Assembly: GCF_026343125.1 (NCBI RefSeq)
Contig: NZ_JAPEMB010000001.1
Coordinates: forward strand, 5,895,501 to 5,959,500
Length of the DNA stretch: 64,000 nt
Direction: 5' to 3'
Source of the DNA: Streptomyces sp. NBC_00094
Lineage (GTDB): Bacteria > Actinomycetota > Actinomycetes > Streptomycetales > Streptomycetaceae
Both the position numbers and the translations under genes were made by a program. The notes beneath the pieces were generated by a model. The model was not told the DNA's origin, made no database searches, and was given only the letters and a program-made list of their open reading frames with translations. Shown here piece after piece: positions 16,520 through 25,955 of the stretch (the stretch's first letter is position 1; the number at the start of each line of letters is the position of its first letter).

Positions 16520-17823
16520 CCGAAATGCTCCTGTACGCCCTGGGCATCGTGCTGTTCGCGCTGGGACTGCTCGTCTCCATCGCATGGCACGAGCTGGGCC
16601 ACCTCTCCACGGCCAAGCTCTTCGGCATCCGCGTGCCGCAGTACATGGTCGGCTTCGGCCCCACGATCTGGTCGAAGAAGCGCGGCGAGACCGAGTACGG
16701 CATCAAGGCCATCCCGGCCGGCGGCTACATCCGCATGATCGGCATGTTCCCGCCGGGCGCGGACGGCAAGATCGAGGCCCGCTCGACCTCGCCCTGGCGC
16801 TCCATGATCGAGGACGCCCGCGAGGCCTCGTACGAGGAACTCCAGCCCGGAGACGAGACCCGGCTCTTCTACACGCGCAAGCCGTGGAAGCGCGTGATCG
16901 TGATGTTCGCGGGACCGTTCATGAACCTGGTCCTGGCCCTCGCGCTGTTCTTCGGCTCGATGATGACGCTGGGCATCGCGGGCCAGACGACCGAGGTCGC
17001 CGGGGTCCAGAAGTGCGTCATCAAGCAGAGCGAGAAGCGCGAGAAGTGTGCGACGGGCGACCCCGTCTCCCCGGCCTTCAAGGCCGGCCTGAAGGACGGC
17101 GACAAGATCGTCGCCTTCAACGGCACGCCGGTGAACGACTGGGACGCGCTCTCCGACCGCATCCGGGAGACCGTCGGCCCCGCGACGATCACGGTCGAGC
17201 GGGCCGGACAGCGCGTCGAGCTGCACCCCACGCTCGTCTCCAACAAGGTCCCGAAGAAGGACGAGGACGGCGAGGTCGTCCAGCCCCTGACGTACATCGA
17301 CGCCGGCTACCTCGGCTTCGCCTCCAAGTCCGAGGTCGCGCCCCTCACCTTCGGCGAGACCACCGAACGCATGACCGACCGCCTGGAGGGCAGCGTCCAC
17401 TCGGTCATCGCCCTCCCGGGCAAGATCCCCGGCCTCTGGGACGCCACCTTCGGCGACGGCGAGCGCGCCGACGACTCGCCGGTGGGCGTGGTCGGAGCCG
17501 CCCGGATCACCGGCGAACTCATGAACATCGAGGCGCCGCCGACGACGATCCTCGTGATGTTCATGGACCTTCTGGTCATGTTCAACGTCTCGTTGTTCCT
17601 GTTCAACATGCTTCCGCTGCTGCCGCTCGACGGCGGCCACATCGCGGGCGCCCTCTGGGAGTCCGTACGCCGCCACACGGCCCGGATCTTCCGGCGCCCC
17701 GACCCGGGCCCGTTCGACGTGGCCAAGCTGATGCCCGCCGCCTACGTCGTGGCCGGCGTCTTCGTCTGCTTCACCCTGCTCGTCCTTGCCGCCGACATCG
17801 TCAACCCGGTGAGGATCACGTAA
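16516..17823 (+). CDS. rseP: RseP/Rip1-type site-2 intramembrane metalloprotease
   Basis: 435-residue polytopic membrane zinc protease (family M50) that performs regulated intramembrane proteolysis of anti-sigma factors. The zinc motif HELGH is at residues 25-29 in the first TM helix. A PDZ domain lies centrally (about 165-260), and the third zinc ligand is in NMLPLLPLDGGHIAG (about 360-375). The start is fixed by the ATGA overlap with dxr. Synteny with dxr and ispG matches the mycobacterial rip1 locus, which supports the assignment. A hairpin (17834-17857) follows before ispG. Confidence 0.95.
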   Translation: MTEMLLYALGIVLFALGLLVSIAWHELGHLSTAKLFGIRVPQYMVGFGPTIWSKKRGETEYGIKAIPAGGYIRMIGMFPPGADGKIEARSTSPWRSMIEDAREASYEELQPGDETRLFYTRKPWKRVIVMFAGPFMNLVLALALFFGSMMTLGIAGQTTEVAGVQKCVIKQSEKREKCATGDPVSPAFKAGLKDGDKIVAFNGTPVNDWDALSDRIRETVGPATITVERAGQRVELHPTLVSNKVPKKDEDGEVVQPLTYIDAGYLGFASKSEVAPLTFGETTERMTDRLEGSVHSVIALPGKIPGLWDATFGDGERADDSPVGVVGAARITGELMNIEAPPTTILVMFMDLLVMFNVSLFLFNMLPLLPLDGGHIAGALWESVRRHTARIFRRPDPGPFDVAKLMPAAYVVAGVFVCFTLLVLAADIVNPVRIT

Positions 17824-17833
17824 CTCCCAGGGG

Positions 17834-17857
17834 GGCCGGACGCCACGGTGTCCGGCC
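17834..17857 (+). terminator. Hairpin between rseP and ispG
   Basis: An 8-bp perfect stem (17834-17841 with 17850-17857) around an 8-base loop sits 11 bases after the rseP stop. It may be a partial terminator or RNA-processing stem, since ispG begins 70 bp later. A second small inverted repeat, CAACCT/AGGTTG (17905-17918), precedes the ispG start and overlaps its likely GAGG ribosome-binding site. Confidence 0.45.
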
Positions 17858-17926
17858 TCCCGCTCCCGGGGCGGTAACCTCGGAGACCTGAGACCGCCGA
17901 CGCACAACCTTGAGGTTGCACAGAAG

Positions 17927-19084
<1,158 letters not shown>

Positions 19085-19260
19085 CCCCCTCTTCACGGCT
19101 CGGTTCGCCTCCGGGGCGCTCCAGCCGGGCTCACGGCCCCGACCGTGCTCGCCTCCTTCGTTCCTCAGGAGGCTCCGCGCGCTCGGGCCGTTCCCCCGGC
19201 CGCGCCCCTTCGGCTCACTCGCCGGTCCGCGCGAGCCTTGTCAAGGCTCGGTGCGCGCAA

Positions 19261-19289
19261 GCCCCGTCACCCGCCCAGGGTGGCGGGGC
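19261..19289 (+). terminator. Terminator downstream of ispG
   Basis: A 12-bp stem with one G-T pair (19261-19272 with 19278-19289), a 5-base loop and a following TTC run. A second hairpin, GAGCCTT/AAGGCTC (19233-19249), lies just before it. Nothing coding is seen in the 284 bp between ispG and the acetyltransferase gene apart from these structures. Confidence 0.65.
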
Positions 19290-19368
19290 TTCGCGCTGCC
19301 ACAGGCGTGGCCCGCGACCGTCCAGGTAAAGTGCGGAGACCAGCAGATCCGTCCCGTGAGGCCCCCTC

Positions 19369-20214
19369 GTGTTGACACAGACGACCACCCGGGTCCTCGA
19401 ACCCGCCGACCTCGGCGCCGCACTCGCCGTCCTGGAGAGCGCCCCCGTCGAGAACGCCTTCGTGACCGCCCGCGTCCAGGTCGCCGGACTCGACCCCTGG
19501 CGTCTCGGCGGCGAGATGTGGGGCTGGTACGCCGACGGCCGACTGCGCTCGCTCTGCTACTCCGGCGCGAACCTCGTCCCCCTCTGCGCCACCCCCGAAG
19601 CCGTCCGCGCCTTCGCCGACCGGGCCCGCAGGATCGGCCGCCGCTGCTCCTCGATCGTCGGCCCCGTCGAGCCCACCAGCCTGCTGTGGCAGCTCCTGGA
19701 GCCCAGCTGGGGCCCGGCGCGGGACGTCCGCGCCCGCCAGCCGCTGATGGTCGCCGAGGAGCCCTCCACGACGGTCGTGCCCGACCCGCTGGTCCGCCGC
19801 GTCCGCAAGAACGAGATGGACGCGATCATGCCCGCCTGCGTGGCCATGTTCACCGAGGAGGTCGGCGTCTCCCCGCTCGCCAACGACGGGGGACTGCTCT
19901 ACCAGGCCCGGGTCGCCGAGCTCGTCGGCGCGGGCCGCTCCTTCGCCCGGATCGAGGACGGCAAGGTCGTCTTCAAGGCCGAGATCGGCGCCGCGACCCG
20001 CCAGGCCTGCCAGATCCAGGGCGTCTGGGTCGCCCCCGAGCACCGCGGCAAGGGCCTCTCGGAGACGGGCATGGCCGCCGTCCTCCAGTACGCGCTCGCC
20101 GACGTCGCACCTGTGGTCAGCCTGTACGTCAACGACTACAACACGCCCGCCAGGGCCTCGTACCGCCGTGTCGGCTTCCAGGAGACCGGCGCCTTCATGA
20201 GCGTGCTGTTCTAG
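19369..20214 (+). CDS. DUF4081-GNAT family N-acetyltransferase
   Basis: 281-residue protein with an N-terminal DUF4081 domain (about 1-130) and a C-terminal GNAT acetyltransferase fold (about 140-280). The acetyl-CoA motif A is seen in QGVWVAPEHRGKGLSETGM, where RGKGL is the pyrophosphate-binding loop. SLYVNDYNTPARASYRRVGF is motif B. The GTG at 19369 follows GTGAGG. Substrate unknown. Actinobacterial homologues sit beside ispG, as here. Its stop codon TAG shares its G with the left end of the inverted-repeat element at 20214, so that element was inserted at, or has come to define, the gene's 3' end. Confidence 0.9.
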   Translation: MLTQTTTRVLEPADLGAALAVLESAPVENAFVTARVQVAGLDPWRLGGEMWGWYADGRLRSLCYSGANLVPLCATPEAVRAFADRARRIGRRCSSIVGPVEPTSLLWQLLEPSWGPARDVRARQPLMVAEEPSTTVVPDPLVRRVRKNEMDAIMPACVAMFTEEVGVSPLANDGGLLYQARVAELVGAGRSFARIEDGKVVFKAEIGAATRQACQIQGVWVAPEHRGKGLSETGMAAVLQYALADVAPVVSLYVNDYNTPARASYRRVGFQETGAFMSVLF

Positions 20215-20375
20215 GGGGTGTCTTGTCGGTCAGGCCGGGCTCGCGGCGTCTGGCACGGCACCTCGCCGCGTTGCCGAAACGCCTGAATAGCTCCGCTATC
20301 AAGGCGCTCCGGCGCCTTGCGATGCACTGCACCAGACGCCGCTCCCTGGTCCGGCCTGACCGACAAGACACCCCC
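20214..20375. mobile_element. MITE-like element with 25-bp perfect terminal inverted repeats
   Basis: Perfect 25-bp terminal inverted repeats at 20214-20238 and 20351-20375 (outer end GGGGGTGTCTTGTCGGTCAG) enclose a core with a second inverted pair, GCGGCGTCTGG / CCAGACGCCGC (20243-20253 / 20332-20342), and two small central hairpins (20287-20299; 20301-20318). The 162-bp unit can fold into one long stem. There is no transposase, so it would be a non-autonomous element or MITE, possibly of IS5/IS630 type. No clear target-site duplication is seen. It lies between two acetyltransferase genes and could act as a bidirectional terminator. Confidence 0.75.
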
Positions 20376-20406
20376 TGAGGCCCCGGCCACTTGTAGGGTG
20401 CGCCGC

Positions 20407-20952
20407 ATGGATGACGCAGAGGTCGTGATCGGGCCGGTCAATCTCGCCGCCCGGGTGGACGAGGCCCTCGCCGTACAGGCGGTCGCCTTCGGCCTGGACC
20501 AGGGCGAGGTCGCCGTACGCCGGCACATCGTGTTGCGCCACCTCATGAGCCCCGGCGCCCGCGCCTTCGGGGCGACCACGCCCGACGGACGGCTCGTCGG
20601 CTTCGTGTACGGGATGCCCAACGACCGGACCCACTGGTGGTCCACCGTCGTGGAGCCGTACCTGCGCGCCACCGGCACCGCGGACTGGCTCGACGACTCC
20701 TTCGTGATCACCGAGCTCCACGTCCACCCCGACTTCCAGGGGCGGGGCGTCGGCCGCGAGCTGATCACCACGATCACCGAGGGGGCCGCCGAGGAGCGCT
20801 CGATCCTCTCCGCGATCGACACCGACTCCCCGGCCCGCGGCCTCTACCGCGCCCTCGGCTACGACGACCTCGCCCGCCAGGTGCACTTCCCGAGCGCGGC
20901 CCGCCCGTACGCCGTGATGGGCGCGCCCCTGCCGCTCAAGCGCCGGAACTGA
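20407..20952 (+). CDS. GNAT family N-acetyltransferase
   Basis: 181-residue single-domain GNAT acetyltransferase using acetyl-CoA; substrate unknown. Motif A is ITELHVHPDFQGRGVGRELI (about 99-118), with QGRGVG as the pyrophosphate loop, and a motif B-like region PARGLYRALGY follows. The ATG at 20407 has no ribosome-binding site. A TAGGGT box at 20394-20399 puts a likely transcription start at or next to the ATG, so translation may be leaderless. No good -35 box is seen. The inverted-repeat element ends 31 bp upstream and may have replaced part of the original promoter. Confidence 0.87.
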   Translation: MDDAEVVIGPVNLAARVDEALAVQAVAFGLDQGEVAVRRHIVLRHLMSPGARAFGATTPDGRLVGFVYGMPNDRTHWWSTVVEPYLRATGTADWLDDSFVITELHVHPDFQGRGVGRELITTITEGAAEERSILSAIDTDSPARGLYRALGYDDLARQVHFPSAARPYAVMGAPLPLKRRN

Positions 20953-21022
20953 TTTCTCCGACGCGGGCCCACCCGGCTAACCTCGGGCCATCACCGTCAG
21001 TCCCGGCAGGAGTACGAGAACC

Positions 21023-22723
21023 ATGGCCAACGCACCGGTCCAGCGCATGTCCCAGTTGATGGCGAAGACGCTGCGCGACGACCCGGCGGACGCCGAGGTC
21101 CTCAGCCACAAGCTCCTCGTCCGAGCCGGCTACGTGCGCCGCACCGCCGCCGGCATCTGGAGCTGGCTGCCCCTCGGCAAGAAGGTCCTCACCAACGTCG
21201 AGCGCATCGTCCGCGAGGAGATGGACGCCATCGGCGCCCAGGAGGTCTCCCTGCCGGCGCTGCTGCCCCGCGAGCCCTACGAGGCCACCGGCCGCTGGGA
21301 CGAGTACGGCGCCGAGCTCTTCCGCCTCCAGGACCGCAAGGGCGGCGACTACCTCCTGGGCCCGACCCACGAGGAGATCTTCACCCTCCTGGTGAAGGAC
21401 CAGTGCTCGTCCTACAAGGACCTGCCGGTCATCCTGTACCAGATCCAGACCAAGTTCCGCGACGAGGCCCGTCCCCGCGCCGGCATCCTGCGCGGCCGCG
21501 AGTTCCTCATGAAGGACTCGTACTCCTTCGACACGGAGGACGAGGGCCTCGCCCAGTCCTACGCCCTGCACCGCCAGGCGTACCAGCGCGTCTTCGAGCG
21601 CCTCGGTCTCGACTACCGCATCGTCGCGGCCACCGCCGGCGCGATGGGCGGCTCGAAGTCCGAGGAGTTCCTCGCCCCGGCAGAGGCTGGCGAGGACACC
21701 TTCGCCGACTGCCCGAACTGCGACTTCGCGGCCAACACCGAGGCGGTCTCCTACGAGCTGCAGCCGGTCGACGGCTCGGCCGTCCCGGCCGCCGAGGAGA
21801 TCCCCACCCCCGACACCCCGACCATCGAGACCCTCGCCGCCTCGCTCGGCGTGCCGGCCTCCGCCACGCTCAAGAACCTCCTGGTCAAGGTCGACGGCGA
21901 GATCGTCGCCGTGGGCGTGCCGGGCGACCGCGAGGTCGACCTGGGCAAGGTCGAGGAGCACTTCGCCCCGGCGACCGTCGAGATGGTCACCGAGGCCGAC
22001 TTCGCCGAGCGCGCGGACCTGGTGCGCGGCTACGTCGGTCCGCAGGGCCTGGAGAAGGTGAAGTACGTCGCGGACCCGCGCGTGGCGCCGGGCACGTCGT
22101 GGATCACGGGCGCCAACAAGGACGGGATGCACGCGAAGAACGTCGTCGCGGGCCGTGACTTCGAGGTCGACGAGTACGTGGACGTCGTCGTCGTGGTCGA
22201 GGGCGACCCGTGCCCCAAGTGCGGCACCGGCCTGAAGCTGGACCGCGCCATCGAGATCGGCCACATCTTCCAGCTGGGTCGCAAGTACGCCGACGCCCTC
22301 AAGCTCGACGTCCTCGGCCAGAACGGCAAGCCGGTCCGCGTGACCATGGGCTCGTACGGCATCGGCGTCTCGCGCGCCGTGGCCGCGCTCGCCGAGCAGA
22401 CCGCCGACGAGAAGGGCCTGTGCTGGTCCGCCGAGGTCGCCCCGGCCGACGTCCACGTCGTCGCCGCCGGCAAGGCCCTCCAGACCGAGCTGGCCCTGGA
22501 GGTCTCCGACAAGCTGGCCGCCGCGGGCCTCCGCGTCCTGGTCGACGACCGCGCGGGCGTCTCCCCGGGCGTCAAGTTCACCGACGCGGAGCTCATCGGC
22601 GTCCCGAAGATCCTGGTCGCGGGCCGCCGCTCCGGCGAGGGCGTCGTGGAGCTGAAGGACCGCCTCACGGGCGAGCGCGAGGAGCTCACGGTCGACGAGG
22701 CGATCGCCCGCCTCACGGCCTGA
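21023..22723 (+). CDS. proS: Prolyl-tRNA synthetase (bacterial type with editing domain)
   Basis: 566-residue class II aminoacyl-tRNA synthetase charging tRNA-Pro. Motif 1 (GIWSWLPLGKKV...IGAQEVSLPALLP), motif 2 (FRDEARPRAGILRGREFLMKDSYSFD, about 147-172) and motif 3 (TMGSYGIGVSRAVAALAE, about 443-460) are present. Between motifs 2 and 3 is the YbaK-like insertion domain (about 225-400) that edits misacylated Ala-tRNA-Pro. The anticodon-binding domain forms the C-terminus. The ATG at 21023 begins MANAPVQRMSQLMAKTLRDD. A perfect 13-bp hairpin ends the unit. Confidence 0.98.
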   Translation: MANAPVQRMSQLMAKTLRDDPADAEVLSHKLLVRAGYVRRTAAGIWSWLPLGKKVLTNVERIVREEMDAIGAQEVSLPALLPREPYEATGRWDEYGAELFRLQDRKGGDYLLGPTHEEIFTLLVKDQCSSYKDLPVILYQIQTKFRDEARPRAGILRGREFLMKDSYSFDTEDEGLAQSYALHRQAYQRVFERLGLDYRIVAATAGAMGGSKSEEFLAPAEAGEDTFADCPNCDFAANTEAVSYELQPVDGSAVPAAEEIPTPDTPTIETLAASLGVPASATLKNLLVKVDGEIVAVGVPGDREVDLGKVEEHFAPATVEMVTEADFAERADLVRGYVGPQGLEKVKYVADPRVAPGTSWITGANKDGMHAKNVVAGRDFEVDEYVDVVVVVEGDPCPKCGTGLKLDRAIEIGHIFQLGRKYADALKLDVLGQNGKPVRVTMGSYGIGVSRAVAALAEQTADEKGLCWSAEVAPADVHVVAAGKALQTELALEVSDKLAAAGLRVLVDDRAGVSPGVKFTDAELIGVPKILVAGRRSGEGVVELKDRLTGEREELTVDEAIARLTA

Positions 22724-22732
22724 CGACGCACC

Positions 22733-22766
22733 GGAGGGGCCGGGCCGCACACCGCCCGGCCCCTCC
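22733..22766. terminator. Bidirectional terminator between proS and the SPFH gene
   Basis: A perfect 13-bp stem (22733-22745 with 22754-22766) with an 8-base loop begins 10 bases after proS. The convergent minus-strand gene ends at 22854, so the hairpin can serve both directions. Confidence 0.8.
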
Positions 22767-22853
22767 ACCACGCCCCACCCCACGTGGAGCCGCCGTACCC
22801 GGGCCCGGGGGGGCCTTGTGGGGATCAAGGCCGCAGGCCCGCCCGCGCGGGGC

Positions 22854-23792
22854 TCACCTGTCGGTGTCGTCGGGCGTCGGTACGGGTTCCACCGACGCGC
22901 CCGTCAGGTCCGCCACCACCTCCGCCGCGTCCGCCCGCCCCTTCAGGTACGCCGCGCTCAGCGGCGCGGTCACCGGCTCCGTACCGGTCACCGGCTCCGT
23001 ACCCGCTGCCACCCCGCCTGCCGCCGCGGGCGCCGGCGTCGCGCGCTCCAGGAACCGCAGCAGTTCCACCGGGATCGGCAGGACCAGCGTCGAGTTCTTC
23101 TCCGCCGACACCGCCATCACGGTCTGCAGCAGCCTCAGCTGCAGCGCCGCCGGCTGCGCGGACATCACCGCCGCCGCCTGCGCCAGCTTCTTCGACGCCT
23201 GGAGCTCCGCGTCCGCGTTGATCACCCGCGCCCGCCGCTCCCGGTCCGCCTCCGCCTGCCGGGCCATCGAGCGCTTCATCGTCTCCGGCAGCGAGACGTC
23301 CTTGATCTCGACCCGGTCGATCGCGACGCCCCAGCCCATCGCGGGGCTGTCGAGCATCAGCTCAAGGCCCTGGTTGAGCTTCTCCCGGTTGGACAGCAGA
23401 TCGTCCAGGTCGCTCTTGCCGATGATCGACCTCAGCGACGTCTGCGACATCTGCGAGACCGCGAACCTGTAGTCCTCCACCGCCACCAGCGCGTCCGCCG
23501 CGTCGACCACCTTGAAGTACACGACCGCGTCCACCCTCACGGTGACGTTGTCCCGGGTGATGCCCTCCTGCGCGGGCACCGGCATCGTGACGATCTGCAT
23601 GTTGACCTTGTGGAGGCGCTCGGCGATCGGCACGATCATCGTGAATCCGGGGGAGCGCACCTCGCTGCGCAGCCGGCCGAAGCGGAAGACGACCCCGCGC
23701 TCGTACTGCTTCACCACCCGCGCTGCCGCGCCCGCGTACACCACGGCCGCCGCGGCCGCGCCGGCCACCGCCATCAACAGCTCTTCGATCAT
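22854..23792 (-). CDS. SPFH/band 7 (slipin-like) membrane protein
   Basis: 312-residue prohibitin/stomatin-type protein. One N-terminal transmembrane helix (about 5-25) is followed by the SPFH domain (about 28-190) with the slipin signature: VVKQYERGVVFRFGRL, GFTMIVPI, TRDNVTVRVDAVVYFKV and DRVEIKDVSLPE. A predicted coiled-coil (about 190-235, Ala/Arg/Glu-rich) and a Pro/Ala-rich tail with a duplicated GTEPVT follow. The ATG at 23792 has AGGGGG upstream. Such proteins scaffold membrane microdomains and often partner with NfeD proteases, but no nfeD gene is adjacent. It starts 47 bp after the APH-like gene on the same strand and may be cotranscribed. Confidence 0.9.
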   Translation of the reverse strand: MIEELLMAVAGAAAAAVVYAGAAARVVKQYERGVVFRFGRLRSEVRSPGFTMIVPIAERLHKVNMQIVTMPVPAQEGITRDNVTVRVDAVVYFKVVDAADALVAVEDYRFAVSQMSQTSLRSIIGKSDLDDLLSNREKLNQGLELMLDSPAMGWGVAIDRVEIKDVSLPETMKRSMARQAEADRERRARVINADAELQASKKLAQAAAVMSAQPAALQLRLLQTVMAVSAEKNSTLVLPIPVELLRFLERATPAPAAAGGVAAGTEPVTGTEPVTAPLSAAYLKGRADAAEVVADLTGASVEPVPTPDDTDR

Positions 23793-23838
23793 CACGGCCC
23801 CCTGGAATCGAGCCGAACGGTACAAAAAGGGTATTCCC

Positions 23839-24738
23839 CTACAGCCAGCCCGCGAACTCCAGGAGCAGCTCGGCATCCTGCCGCCGCCCCGCCGTGAGCG
23901 CCCGCGTCCCCGACTCGACCGCGCGGAACAGGGTCCAGCCGCGCAGCCGCTCCCGGTCCATGTCCAGGGAGTCCGCCAGCTTGTTCACCCGCCGCCGGGC
24001 CGTCGACGCGCCCGCGGAGGCACCCACCAGGTCCTCGACCCGGTCGCGGACGAGCCGTGCCAGGTCGTAGGCCCGCTCGCCGACGAGCGGCTCGGGCCCG
24101 ACCGACAGCCACGGGGCCCGGTCACCGGCCAGCACCTTGCCCTGCCGGAAGCAGCCGTGCAGCAGCAGCGACTCCTCCGGGGCGGCCACCAGCTCCTCGC
24201 GGGCGGCGAGCGCCGCCGCCGTCAGCTCGGCGGTGGCCGGGTCCGTGCGGTGCTGCTCCATCGCCGTGGCCTGCCGTTCCGTCCGCTCGGCCACCGACTC
24301 GAAGCCGTGCCCGGCCGGCGGCTCGACCCAGAGCTTCCGTACGGTCCCGGCGGCCTCCAGGAGGGCCTTTGCCTCCGGCAGTGAGCGCAGCGACACCTCG
24401 GGGTGCAGCCGTTCGAGGACGAGCCCGCCCTCGGCCGTCTCGTCGACGAGCTTGACCGCGCCCCAGCCGTTCCAGTGCGCCAGCGCGTCCCGCTCCAGGT
24501 CGGGCCGGGCGAACGGCGGCGCGATCTTGAGGGCCGCGGGGGAGTCGTCGGGGCGCCGGACGAGGAGGACCAGACTGCTCCGCCCGCCGGGGGCCATGAC
24601 CCGTTCGGCCTTCAGCGAGGCGTGGTCGAGCACGGTCCGCGCGTGCTCCGGCAGCGGCCCGAGCCACTCGGTGGCCGCGGTGTCGCCGTACGTCTCGCCG
24701 AGCGCCCGTACCAGTCGCTGCGGCGGTTCGAAAGCCAT
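23839..24738 (-). CDS. APH(6)/hydroxyurea-kinase-fold protein, probably catalytically inactive
   Basis: 299-residue protein of the aminoglycoside/hydroxyurea phosphotransferase fold (APH_6_hur-like). The N-lobe is recognisable (ALKIAPPF lysine; GGLVLERLHPE). The catalytic loop, normally HGDxxxxN, reads HGCFRQGKV (about 193-201): Asp is Cys and Asn is Lys. The metal-binding DP(K)P motif reads VGPEPLVGERAYDLARL, so its Asp is Gly. Phosphotransfer is therefore unlikely; a scaffolding or ligand-binding role is more plausible. The ATG at 24738 has AGAAGGA eight bases upstream. It lies in a minus-strand row with a ferritin-like protein (60 bp upstream) and the SPFH gene. Resistance should not be inferred. 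Confidence 0.82.
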   Translation of the reverse strand: MAFEPPQRLVRALGETYGDTAATEWLGPLPEHARTVLDHASLKAERVMAPGGRSSLVLLVRRPDDSPAALKIAPPFARPDLERDALAHWNGWGAVKLVDETAEGGLVLERLHPEVSLRSLPEAKALLEAAGTVRKLWVEPPAGHGFESVAERTERQATAMEQHRTDPATAELTAAALAAREELVAAPEESLLLHGCFRQGKVLAGDRAPWLSVGPEPLVGERAYDLARLVRDRVEDLVGASAGASTARRRVNKLADSLDMDRERLRGWTLFRAVESGTRALTAGRRQDAELLLEFAGWL

Positions 24739-24797
24739 GCGTGCGTTGTCCTTCTGACGTTCGGTCTGGCGTGGGGTCGGCCCGCTCGGGGCCGGAC

Positions 24798-25217
24798 TCA
24801 CACCCGCTCGGCGAGCCCAGGAAAGGTTACGTCGCTGCCGCGCCAGCGGACCGCGCGTACCGCCGCCTCCCGCAGCGCGGCGGCCGCCTCGCGCCGCAGC
24901 GGGCCCTCGGCGGCCCGGACGAGGTCGGAGTACACCCCGGCCACCCGGTCCTCCAGAACGGCCGCGAGCCGCACGGCGGCGGCCTGGTCCGTGACCCGGA
25001 ACGGCAGCCGGTAGGCGGCCGCGGCGACCGCGGGGGCGCCGCCGAGGTCGCGCACGGTCCGGCGCAGGCCGTCCCGGCGGGCCCGGTGCGCCTCGTACGC
25101 GGCGGTGGCCTCCGCGCGGCGCTCCGTACCGATCCGGCCGCCGACGACCCCGTACCCGTACACCGCCGCGTGTTCGGCGGCGAGGGCCGCCTGGGCGGCG
25201 TCGAGGGCGCTGCTCAT
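24798..25217 (-). CDS. DUF4439 ferritin-like domain protein
   Basis: 139-residue four-helix protein of the ferritin-like DUF4439 family. Helix 1 contains LAAEHAAVYGYG and helix 2 contains AYEAHRARRDGLR, the Glu/His pattern expected in ferritin-like folds; helices 3 and 4 are Ala/Arg-rich. Function unknown; a metal or redox role is only suggested by the fold. Its ATG (25217) overlaps the stop of the upstream lipoprotein gene (ATGA), so the two products are probably made in equal amounts and act together. Confidence 0.85.
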   Translation of the reverse strand: MSSALDAAQAALAAEHAAVYGYGVVGGRIGTERRAEATAAYEAHRARRDGLRRTVRDLGGAPAVAAAAYRLPFRVTDQAAAVRLAAVLEDRVAGVYSDLVRAAEGPLRREAAAALREAAVRAVRWRGSDVTFPGLAERV

Positions 25218-25786
25218 GCCGGTGCTCCTTCGGTCAGCAGGTAGGCGTGCGCGGCGCCCGCCGCCGCCACGGAGGCGAGCAGCCGGGCGTACTCCGGAGG
25301 GGCGGTGAGCAGGGCGTCCGTGTGCCGGTCGGAGGCGGTGCGCTCGGCAGCCGCGAGCTCCTTGAGGGCCGCCCGGGGGTCCGCCGCGACCGGTACGGGT
25401 ACCGGCCGCGGCGACACCGAAGCCGAGGCCGAGGCCGAAGGGGAGGGGGAGGAGGGCGAGATCGTCGCGGGTCCCACCGTCGTGCCGCCCTCGCCGAGGG
25501 CCTTCGCGTGCGCCGCCACCGAGCGTCGCAGCGGGGTCAGCCGGGTGGTCAGGGCGGGATGCGCGGCGAGCGCCGCGTCGTAACGTTCCAGCAGGGTCCG
25601 GGCCGTCGAGACCGAGCGGAGCCGCAGCGCCGCCTCGGCGCGCGCCACCCGTTCGGCCTCCAGCTCGGCGGCGCTCGGCCGCCGAGTTCCGTCGCCTTCG
25701 CCGGAGGAGGAGGTGCAGCCCACCAGGGCCGTGGCGCCCGCCGCCGCGCCCGCCCTGAGGAGTGCGCGCCTGCCCGTCGTCGTCAC
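25214..25786 (-). CDS. Tat-type lipoprotein with helical domain, unknown function
   Basis: 190-residue protein. It begins VTTTGRRALLRAG with twin arginines, a short hydrophobic stretch and the lipobox ALVGC, predicting Tat export and lipid anchoring at Cys of about residue 25. A Ser/Gly linker, Ala/Arg/Glu-rich helices and a central Ser/Pro low-complexity segment (SPSSPSPSASASASVS) follow. The C-terminal part (LKELAAAERTASDRHTDAL) looks like another ferritin-like helical pair. The GTG at 25786 has GAGGGAGA upstream; the longer frame overlaps the rimP promoter. It is coupled by a 4-bp overlap to the DUF4439 gene and is divergent from rimP. Its true role is unknown. Confidence 0.82.
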   Translation of the reverse strand: MTTTGRRALLRAGAAAGATALVGCTSSSGEGDGTRRPSAAELEAERVARAEAALRLRSVSTARTLLERYDAALAAHPALTTRLTPLRRSVAAHAKALGEGGTTVGPATISPSSPSPSASASASVSPRPVPVPVAADPRAALKELAAAERTASDRHTDALLTAPPEYARLLASVAAAGAAHAYLLTEGAPA

Positions 25787-25955
25787 GCTCTCTCCCTCGT
25801 CCGTCGTCCGTCGTCGAAGATCGTCGAGATCACCGCAGGCGAGCGTACCCGCGGCCCCCGAGGCGGTGGACGGCAACACCCTCCGGGACCGGATACCCTT
25901 TGGTCTGACACGCGACGAAACCCACAACAGCACACGCGGCCGAGGAGTCACCCGG

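Noticed and set aside
19145..19375. 76-codon open frame between ispG and the acetyltransferase
   Set aside because: It crosses two hairpins and the acetyltransferase start, has no ribosome-binding site and no recognisable protein features.
20215..20375. C-terminal extension of an acetyltransferase or a small gene in the inverted-repeat element
   Set aside because: Open frames through the element on both strands (ending RPDRQDTP) arise from the inverted repeat itself. They are not supported by start sites or domains.
23839..24738. Functional aminoglycoside resistance kinase
   Set aside because: The catalytic HGD and DP motifs are replaced, so phosphotransfer is not expected.
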